From contig QUOL01000026.1 in the NCBI GenBank assembly GCA_009761415.1, positions 1 through 64,000 of the forward strand: a DNA stretch of 64,000 bases, written 5' to 3'. Below are positions 56,001-64,000 of this stretch, piece by piece; positions within the stretch are counted from its first letter, which is position 1, and every line of letters begins with the position of its first letter. The notes below the pieces were generated by a model that ran no database searches, was not told the DNA's origin, and was given only the letters and a program-made list of their open reading frames with translations. The position numbers were made by a program, and so were the translations under genes. The stretch is from Sarcomyxa edulis (lineage: Eukaryota; Basidiomycota; Agaricomycetes; Agaricales; Mycenaceae).

Positions 56001-57577
56001 ATGTTGAAGGCTCACCTATTCTTGTGCGTACCGATCACGAATCCTTGAAGTACTTCTTGACTCAAAAGAATCCTGGTCGCCGTCTCACCCGTTTTGTTGA
56101 CGATATATCTCACTTCGACGTTCAAATTGTTTATCGACCGGGACGCGCACAGATTGCCGCCGATGCTCTATCCCGTCGTGAAGGTCACTCCGAGGTTCCC
56201 GATAGCCAAACGTATGAACCGATGTACGCCTACCCTGTTGAAGCCGAAGAAAAAGATAGGTCAGCTATCTTCGACACTTTACAAACCTACCAGAAAGCTT
56301 TACAAGAAGGTGCCGATCCCGCGACTATTGGAAACGGTCAATATACGATCCGACATGGTACCCTCTACAAAGATATCAGTTCTACGCCTGAAGGAGAACC
56401 AATCCTCGTCATTGTACCTACCTCCATTTCCCAGGCCGAGAGCATCGTTCGCGCTCTGCATATCGATCTCGGTCATCTAGGAATTCAAGCAGTCAGCGAC
56501 GCTCTCCGTAAACGAGTATGGATGCCTTATGCCTCCGAAATCACCGAAAAAGTCATACGTACCTGCGATTACTGCCAATTCTCGAAGCGCGAGGACAAGG
56601 TCACTCAGCCGCTTCATCCTCTGCCTAGAGTCGATGTTGGTGATACTTGGTCCTTCGATTTCGTTGGTCCTTTGCCTATGACGAAGAATGGTCATCAATA
56701 TCTCTTGACGTCGATGGACCTTGGTACCGATTTCACTTACGCAGTTCCGTTGGCGCGCCGTTCCGCTGATGCAGTGATTACCCTGCTCCGAACCATTATG
56801 TCTACCTACGGCAAACCCGAATCAGTATTGACAGACAATGGAGAAGAATTCATGTCTTACGCGTTTCAAAATTATCTTCGACGACTTGGTATCCGTCATA
56901 TTCACACTACACCCTACCATCCCCAGACAAACGGTCGTCTCGAAAAGTTCAACGACACCTTGGTTCAAATGTTAGCCAGGTTCACGTCTCCCAACGGGCA
57001 GAACTTATGGGATGAGTACGTACCTGATGCCTTACTTGCACACCGAACTCACACCAATCGTAGTCTCGGAAGCTCCCCTGGATACATGATGTACGGACGT
57101 GAACCTCGTCTTCCACACGATTTGGCGTATAACCAACTTCGCATCCCTCCTACCGACGACGAAATTGAGGTCTTGCAGCGTAAACGCCTCGAGCATGTCC
57201 AGGATCTTGAGAGATTCCGTGCTGAGGCTAACGCGAAGGCGTTGGCGCGTCTGGAAGAAGAAGCCGCTAAACGCGAAGATTCCTACACTGAGAGAGGACT
57301 AGGAGTGGGAGACCTAGTGAAAAGACAGAACGAACGTCAGTCCAAACTCCATCCTCGCTGGGATGGGCCCTTCATCATCCGAGATGTGACAGACAAGAAC
57401 ACTTACCAATTGATGACCAGAAATGGCTATGTCCTCAAGCATCTCTATAACGGTGCCCGACTTCGAAAATATCATCCATCGGATGCCAATCCGCCCCTTT
57501 GGTATGCCTCTGGTGATCTTCAGCGACGAGACGCGCAAGAACGACTGAAGAAAAGATTCGACTCACGCCTCAATTGA
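53006..57577 (+). CDS. Gag-Pol polyprotein of Ty3/gypsy element
   Basis: One 1523-aa frame. Gag-like region at about residues 90-260 (the segment VRAWISIIEDQLSASRIPR and following) and a CCHC zinc knuckle CYNCNRPGHYARNC at about 313. The aspartic protease core ILDTAAPDNYI lies at about 410. Reverse transcriptase has LRICVDFRALNRVTKRNAYP and the catalytic YLDDIIIYS at about 768. RNase H has VIDTDASGECVGAVLQQ at about 917, HESLKYFL and ADALSRR. The integrase has an H2C2 zinc domain (HIDLGHLG...CDYCQ, about 1150-1190) and a D,D-35-E core: FDFVGPLP, LTDNGEEF, and NGRLEKF at about 1312. The C-terminal module LHPRWDGPFIIRDVT resembles GPY/F. Gag and Pol are fused with no frameshift. All catalytic residues are present. 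Confidence 0.95.
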   Translation: MSTATNDPIPPTDPLLAQLASTLSPEAYHAIEPILQNLATRVAATEATTAQVSTTQLQTAMQTAMAGANFTIQAPAASATGRPSTLRIELPIFKGTHLENVRAWISIIEDQLSASRIPRTEWGVSITALFRDTAQTWYLAKKRANGDVALSWDNLKTGLMAEYDSPTRIDELRGELMSIRYSGDVSNFILRFQRLEMQINDSEMTFGDRKFYFTRPLPRDLAFHIRKTQPTTMAGVYEAARFWEQLNRFPSGHQHQDQHKKHPRPPPRTSTFTANSPFNSTSTHAPEQPSTAPVPMDLDNMDSKPARDMTKVRCYNCNRPGHYARNCRSPKKPRPQGASQQRQQMFVFDDTTDDGNIPSDIVNEMYVLSAPMFNLDPETPVNEGLPVYQAHIARRRKFILPQSYRAVDTILDTAAPDNYIRQSAAYAINAEIFPISPRQVSGAGTTTTKAFAKFMLRVGNCKEITMAYVLEDSSGFRYDLLLGRNWMKRYKVSPNWANNAFEITSPKTHTTIMIHALRVPTRPLGPIDIPLEAHHVAWDTESLPDLIPDNESDYESEMETRQAEESPRKSEASRWKKFGEKLKAASQKMFPKIFRKKVGYPPLRKWVHDIDTGDEQPVRAHGRPHSPPEHEAIRVFVEEALRDGIIEPSTSPWSSPLLLAPKKDGTLRICVDFRALNRVTKRNAYPLPRIDDCYQNLAGALFFTTLDLKSGYWQVRLSDRAKPKTAFTCRYGHFQFRVMPFGLCNAPATFQNMMNDVLREHIDHRVMVYLDDIIIYSKTWEDHQRDVRIILDLMEQYDLVLNGEKCFWAQNEILYLGHIVSGDGIQVNPEKVKAIIDWPRPKTITEVRGFLNLCGYYRRYIKAFADMAGALYDLLKGAPKKGSAILWSSACETAFRRMKSYLISTRMLIHPTPWHLFVIDTDASGECVGAVLQQVLHAFKYLAKGRDDSQNPKRFEFKEKDLRPIAYESRRMTPTEQRYSAQEREMLAIVYALQKWRGYVEGSPILVRTDHESLKYFLTQKNPGRRLTRFVDDISHFDVQIVYRPGRAQIAADALSRREGHSEVPDSQTYEPMYAYPVEAEEKDRSAIFDTLQTYQKALQEGADPATIGNGQYTIRHGTLYKDISSTPEGEPILVIVPTSISQAESIVRALHIDLGHLGIQAVSDALRKRVWMPYASEITEKVIRTCDYCQFSKREDKVTQPLHPLPRVDVGDTWSFDFVGPLPMTKNGHQYLLTSMDLGTDFTYAVPLARRSADAVITLLRTIMSTYGKPESVLTDNGEEFMSYAFQNYLRRLGIRHIHTTPYHPQTNGRLEKFNDTLVQMLARFTSPNGQNLWDEYVPDALLAHRTHTNRSLGSSPGYMMYGREPRLPHDLAYNQLRIPPTDDEIEVLQRKRLEHVQDLERFRAEANAKALARLEEEAAKREDSYTERGLGVGDLVKRQNERQSKLHPRWDGPFIIRDVTDKNTYQLMTRNGYVLKHLYNGARLRKYHPSDANPPLWYASGDLQRRDAQERLKKRFDSRLN

Positions 57578-57692
57578 ATTTGTTCTTATTGATTTTCATT
57601 TCCTTTCCTAGACTTATCCCTTTGACTTCCGCCGCCCTTCGTTCCGTTGCTCGACGCATTTTGCAGGAGCAAAATGGCTAACGAGGGGGTGA

Positions 57693-58016
57693 TGTTGTAT
57701 GCCATTGTCGAGACTCGGTTTACCTCTATTTCGTCCGGCCGTCACTGCCGAGCTTTCGCCACTTACTTCACTATGTCTTACCTTTCCGCATTTTCTCTGA
57801 CTCCATGTACCTTTCCCTGACTTGGTTTGATTCCAGAGCGCAGTTCAGATGACTGATAACATTCTTATCCTAGTCAGGATGACCACCGAGTACGGCTCCG
57901 TAGAATAGCCCGACTTGTATAAAAACCCGTAGAATACATTATCGAATGCAGATTTCTCTTGCCGCTTTTTGTTATCTCGACCGGTTCTCAGATCCGTCAA
58001 ACAGGGCAATACCTCA
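57693..58016 (+). repeat. 3' LTR (324 bp)
   Basis: Same 324 bp as the 5' LTR, preceded by ACGAGGGGGTGA (polypurine-tract candidate). It ends 104 bp before the SNF1 start codon, so its TATAAAAA box at 57918-57925 points into that gene. Confidence 0.95.
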
Positions 58017-58020
58017 GAGG
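58017..58020. repeat. Target site duplication (right), GAGG
   Basis: Copy of the GAGG at 52465-52468. Confidence 0.7.
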
Positions 58021-58120
58021 GCGGCTAAAACGTGGATGCGGTAACAACCGTGACTCTCTGTGACTGTGACTTTGCCCCACTACGCTTCCCCCGCAACAAC
58101 CACCTTCCGACCTCCTCAAC

Positions 58121-60477
<2,357 letters not shown>

Positions 60478-61100
60478 GTAGGTGGATGGGCGAGAGAGAG
60501 AAAATAGAAAACTGAAAGGTGGTGGATGGAATGGAACGTTATGATATATGACGGGTGTACTTGTATAATGTGTGTTGCTTTTCTCTTCGTTTCGTTTCTC
60601 GTCTCTCCTGATCATCCATGCTCTTCCTTTGCCGTTTTCCCTTCTCTTTCACTTTTCTCAGTCATGCTTTCCCTCTAGATCTATTTCAGTTGTATTTGTG
60701 CTTTTGCTATCTTTCCTCGTGTCTTTACGCCTCGCATACCTCTCTATTTTCCCGCCTTATTCCTCTTACTTTTTCAGAAGTCCTTTCCTAGTCTTTTTTT
60801 TCCGCTCCGAATACACATATGCATATATTTATTGATTCTACGTATATCGGACGGTATCGTCTTCGCGATCAGGACATGCTATGTATTTTGTTTAGTGAAA
60901 GGGACATGGATGAACTAGGATTGTTGCTGGTTGAGAACGGGGAACTAGGATGGCTCCAAGCTCAGGCTTCATGCATCATGCATGATGCCTTCAGCGTTCA
61001 ACCAGGTATCGTATGGGAAAGGCGCAGGCCCAGGTATCAAGTATAGAACATGTCACGGTTACAACTTCTGGAGAAAATACGTTTCAACAAGACCTTGAGA
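60478..61100. other. Intergenic between convergent SNF1 and ASCH-like genes
   Basis: A long pyrimidine-rich stretch (about 60570-60810) and a 16-bp perfect palindrome GCATCATGCATGATGC at 60973-60988. No gene is supported. Confidence 0.55.
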
Positions 61101-61673
61101 TTAGAAGGGAGACGAGACGGGACTAACTTGTCTTTTTCCCTCCCTAGATGAAGGGGGATCTTCCACCCTCGACGAGGGTCGCTTTAGACTACGAGACGCG
61201 TCTGATACTGGCAAAACGCGTTCTTGCTCGTTCCAAACGACATCCACAAGAAGTGCATCTGGGACATAAACCAGTCCCCTCGGAGCACCCTTGACTCCAT
61301 ATCGAGTCTTAAGCTGCTTCAAGGATATAGGAATGCGAATACGATAGACACTTCGAACGCGATACGCATAGTCATATTGATCCCAGTCAACATGCCGTTC
61401 GTTGAACTCTTTATTACCCAGACCGTCTTCTGGTAGTTCTTCGTCTCCTTCATTGCGCGTGTGCGCAGGATCGATTTCACAGATATAGGCAATGTGGGAG
61501 AAGGGTGCGGTTAGGTAGAACCAGATTCGACGGACTGTAGGAGCGATGCGATATCTCCTGAACTCGTAGGTTTTTTCGCCAAGAACTATCTGTTGCATGT
61601 AGTCGTTGGTCATGGGGAGGATAGCGTCTTGTCGCTGAGTTGTAGTGGTATTTGAGGAATCTCGAGAGGTCAT
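61101..61673 (-). CDS. ASCH/PUA-like domain protein
   Basis: An intronless 190-codon frame. Residues about 15-130 look like the ASCH/PUA-like fold: ILPMTNDYMQQIVLGEKTYE is followed by FRRYRIAPTVRRIWFYLTAP, then FSHIAYICEIDPA. The GEKTYEFR motif is typical of ASCH domains, which are thought to bind RNA or act in coactivator complexes. The C-terminus (SRSLKRPSSRVEDPPSSREG) is basic and probably disordered, perhaps with a nuclear signal. Family assignment rests on this motif and the alternating strand pattern. It ends towards SNF1 and starts divergent from NIF3, with 103 bp between the two start codons, so the two may share a promoter. Confidence 0.6.
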   Translation of the reverse strand: MTSRDSSNTTTTQRQDAILPMTNDYMQQIVLGEKTYEFRRYRIAPTVRRIWFYLTAPFSHIAYICEIDPAHTRNEGDEELPEDGLGNKEFNERHVDWDQYDYAYRVRSVYRIRIPISLKQLKTRYGVKGAPRGLVYVPDALLVDVVWNEQERVLPVSDASRSLKRPSSRVEDPPSSREGKRQVSPVSSPF

Positions 61674-61776
61674 GGTGGTCGACTTGAAGGAGCGTGGAAA
61701 AGAAATCCTGAGAAAATAATCTCTCTTTGAGCTCGAACTATCACCATCTCAGAAACTCAGTACATAGTTCCTCGTT
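61674..61776. promoter_or_regulatory. Short divergent promoter, ASCH-like / NIF3
   Basis: Only 103 bp separates the two start codons; no clear TATA box is seen. Confidence 0.45.
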
Positions 61777-62937
61777 ATGTCGGCCATCAAAGCAGTCTCT
61801 AGAGCAATGGAACGCATCGCACCACTTCGTTTGGCGGAGAAATGGGACAACGTCAGCCTAATTCTCACAATATTCGTGACTTGCACTCATACCAGCTCGC
61901 GATATAGGTTGGCCTTTTGCTAGGTGTGTCCAAGAAGATTACTTTCGCGTCCTTATGTCTGATCTTCGTGATTAGAATCACCCGTGCAAAGACCCAAAGC
62001 GAACAGAGTCCTCTTAACAATCGAGTGCGTGAGTAACAAGACTATATCGCAGTCATTCAGCTGAGTAGGAGGAATACAGTCTCACCCCATCCGTTCTCAC
62101 TGAATCCTTGGAGACGGGTACATCCGTCATAGTATCCTACCATCCACCTCTATTCAGACCACTCTCTTCCATAACTCTCTCAAATCCTCTTCAAACAACC
62201 CTCCTGCGTTGCGCCGCGGAGGGAATATCGGTCTTTGCTCCACATACCTCGCTGGACAATGTATGGGGTGGGATCAACGACTGGTTAGCTGCTGGAGTCT
62301 TGAATGGAGGAAATAATGGCAAGACAAGTGCTTTGATTGCAGAAAAGTTGAGCCCAACTGGAGAAAGTGAGGGCGCGGAAGGGAGGCTTGTGACGTTAAG
62401 AGAGCCTATAGAGATGAAGGAATTGGAAAGGCGGGTCAAGAAACATTTGGGAATCTCACAACGTGAGTGTTCCACATCATTAGATTTGATAGATCTAACG
62501 TGTTCGTTTGTCCGCATCCATTGGAATGCAGTTCAAGTGGGGTATGCTGACGACAGTAGGATAATCAGCACTGTCGCCATATGTGCTGGTTCAGGTGGAT
62601 CCATGCTTGTAGGCCAGAAAGCTGACGTGTATTTTACGGGCGAAATGCAACATGTACGTTTGTCTCTATCTTCAAGCGACGACTGAATCCTCACATAAAA
62701 ACAGCATGATGTCCTGGCTTCGATCGCATCTGGAAAACACGTTATCCTATGTAAGATATTATCCGTCGCCTTACCTTGTCGTTTGACTCACCGTACATAT
62801 CAGGTGGTCATACGAACACCGAGCGTGGATATCTACCCACTCTGGCGTTGAAGCTTCAAGAGGAGCTCAAGGTCGAGGATTTACCATTGGAAGTCATCGT
62901 CAGCAAGAACGACAAGCATCCGTTGCAGATTGTATAG
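61777..62937 (+). CDS. NIF3: NIF3-like (NGG1-interacting factor 3) protein
   Basis: Conserved dinuclear-metal protein of uncertain biochemical role. Spliced landmarks: MSAIKAVSRAMERIAPLRLA, EKWDN-VGLLL-ESPVQRPKA and NRVLLTID-LTPSVLTES, then VIVSYHPPLFRPLSSIT near 62130 (metal-binding His), GISVFAPHTSLDNVWGGIND near 62230 (second His motif), VAICAGSGGSMLVGQKADVY near 62575 and FTGEMQH-HDVLASIASGKHV. The end is ILCGHTNTERGYLPTLALKL...KHPLQIV. All His ligands of the family are visible. The second exon is only 16 nt (61908-61923) and is needed to keep frame (VGLLL/E). It is typically 250-370 aa in eukaryotes, and this fits. Confidence 0.92.
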
Positions 62938-63162
62938 ACGATCTTGACCTCTACGAACGAACGTCTCATCTGTAGCATATTCCGTTGTATTCTTTCAGCC
63001 TGCGATATTCTACATCTAATGCAATCTAGTGTGGCTCATTGCACTCTGTGATCGTGAACGCGTCGGAACACGCGTTTATTTTCCCACGCCATTCTCGCGT
63101 CAAGACTTGAAATTTCAACTTCGACCCAGCAATTCGACCCAGAATTGTCATTCTACCCCACC
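62938..63162. other. Intergenic, promoter of right-edge gene
   Basis: No coding sequence is supported; this is the gap between the NIF3 stop and the start at 63163. Confidence 0.5.
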
Positions 63163-64000
63163 ATGCCGCCTCGACGCTCTTCACGCTCGACTAGAGCCTC
63201 AGTGGAGCCAACGCCAACACCAGCGGAAACCTTACCAGCAAAGCGAAAAAGAAGCCAAACTGTCGACAAAGTAGAGGAAAAAGAGAATGTCGCGAAACCC
63301 CCTTCGCGAGCCCGTAGCACTCGATCGAGCGTGGGTCCAGGTACAAAAGGCCGTGTATCGACACGTTCTAGAGGCTCTTTGAACCAGGTACCGGAGACGG
63401 ATGATGAAGCTGAAGGTGAGGATGCTACGGCCCCTCCGATCAAGAAATCGCGTCCATCGGCGGAAGTAGATGAAGAGGATGCGGATGTCAAGGAGGAGGA
63501 AGAGGAGGAGGAGGATAGTGATGCATACGAAAAACCCAAACCCAAGGGAAGAAAATCTGCTGTCAGTAAGAAAGGTGTAGCTCCGAGGAAGACTCCTGCG
63601 AGTAAACGATCAAACGCGAGTGGATCAGCTCGATCGACTAGGGCCGCAGATGTACACTCTGATGCGAGCGTCAAGACAGACTCGGAGGACAGCGATGACG
63701 AGAACCCCCCGTCACGCCCGCCTACTACTAAATCCAAGGGTAAAGCTCCAAAAGTCGAACATGATGAGATGTTCGTTTCTGACGAGGAGGATGTCAAGCC
63801 TACGGTGAGGAAATTAAAACCTAGAGCTTCATCGAGGAAACCTAGCAAACCGCCCTCTCGATCGTCTGCTAAACCTACGAAGAAGGATGTCGAGGAACCC
63901 GAAGTCGAAATGGAGGTGGTACAGGAAGTTGAGGAGGAAGTAGAAGAACAATCTCTTCTGGATCCTCAACCAACTCCCATTCCCATGCCTCCTGCCTCCC
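63163..64000 (+). CDS. Right-edge gene, N-terminal part of probable SMC4-type condensin subunit
   Basis: An open frame of 279 codons runs off the window with no intron seen so far. It is disordered, with alternating basic and acidic low-complexity stretches: MPPRRSSRSTRASVEPTPTP, a DEEDADVKEEEEEEEDSDAY acidic run, KSKGKAPKVEHDEMFVSDEE, then QSLLDPQPTPIPMPPAS at the edge. Fungal SMC4 proteins often have this kind of tail, with an SLL/F-DP-P motif shortly before the ATPase domain, but the ATPase is outside the window. Any chromatin protein with a charged N-terminus is an alternative. The shadow minus-strand frame at 63153-63848 is discarded. Confidence 0.5.
   Translation, partial: MPPRRSSRSTRASVEPTPTPAETLPAKRKRSQTVDKVEEKENVAKPPSRARSTRSSVGPGTKGRVSTRSRGSLNQVPETDDEAEGEDATAPPIKKSRPSAEVDEEDADVKEEEEEEEDSDAYEKPKPKGRKSAVSKKGVAPRKTPASKRSNASGSARSTRAADVHSDASVKTDSEDSDDENPPSRPPTTKSKGKAPKVEHDEMFVSDEEDVKPTVRKLKPRASSRKPSKPPSRSSAKPTKKDVEEPEVEMEVVQEVEEEVEEQSLLDPQPTPIPMPPAS

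Larger units (their letters stand above)
52469..58016 (+). mobile_element. Complete Ty3/gypsy LTR retrotransposon
   Basis: 5548 bp with two 324-bp LTRs, a single gag-pol frame, a purine-rich stretch (ACGAGGGGGTGA) just before the 3' LTR and a 4-bp target duplication. The order protease, reverse transcriptase, RNase H, integrase is that of Ty3/gypsy (Metaviridae) elements of fungi. No chromodomain is visible after the integrase C-terminal GPY/F-like module, so it is probably not a typical chromovirus. No internal stops or frameshifts were seen. Identical LTRs point to a very recent insertion that may be able to move. Confidence 0.95.

Noticed and set aside
52469..58016. Chromodomain at the integrase C-terminus
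   Set aside because: After the GPY/F-like module the protein ends within about 60 residues with no aromatic-cage pattern; not supported.
63153..63848. 231-aa minus-strand Ser-rich frame
   Set aside because: Shadow of the + strand frame starting at 63163: acidic and basic codons there read as Ser/Leu on the other strand.

Overview
The window looks like nuclear DNA of an agaricomycete (mushroom-forming basidiomycete). Evidence: almost every gene is cut by introns of about 50-70 nt with GT...AG ends and CTAAY-like branch points; histone H3 itself carries several such introns; and the gene families fit (GH28, EthD, DUF2235, NRAMP, crinkler-like kinase proteins, a Ty3/gypsy element). No species is named because the sequence alone does not support one.

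Layout. 1-9500 is gene-poor. It holds a left-edge gene fragment, possible unrecognised multi-exon genes on both strands, a damaged gene at 4121-5326, and then a long tandem array (5190-8520) with 14 copies of a GC-rich core ending in CGGCGAGCGG. The first part of the array also carries a GC-rich hairpin; the second part carries four homologous 59-nt introns. 9835-16451 is a + strand block: M17 aminopeptidase, a small unknown gene, two tandem EthD-domain genes with copied promoters, and histone H3. 16706-22050 is a - strand block: GH28 pectinase, a DUF2235 hydrolase and a possible small membrane protein. 22295-28569 holds three tandem - strand copies of a crinkler-like gene (ubiquitin-like header, PD-(D/E)XK-like segment, kinase-like domain), the first of which is divergent from UTP14 (28775-32283, ribosome biogenesis). 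32504-44259 is again - strand: NRAMP metal transporter, an unknown 519-aa protein, an unresolved Ser/Thr-rich gene, an amidohydrolase and an F-box protein. 44260-49045 is a desert with intron-like signals but no recognised product. 49046-51858 is a PUF-repeat RNA-binding protein. 52469-58016 is a complete Ty3/gypsy retrotransposon with identical 324-bp LTRs and one uninterrupted gag-pol frame. It lies 104 bp before the start codon of SNF1/AMPK kinase (58121-60477). The right end has an ASCH/PUA-like protein, NIF3 and the N-terminal part of what may be SMC4.

How they relate. This is not an operon-like system. Housekeeping genes (UTP14, H3, SNF1, NIF3, PUF) alternate with fast-evolving accessory genes. 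The parts most worth a second look are the hairpin/intron array, the crinkler-like triplet with shared CGG-N6-CCG promoter sites, and the fresh retrotransposon next to SNF1. All exon joins come from reading splice signals and protein continuity; none was checked against RNA.
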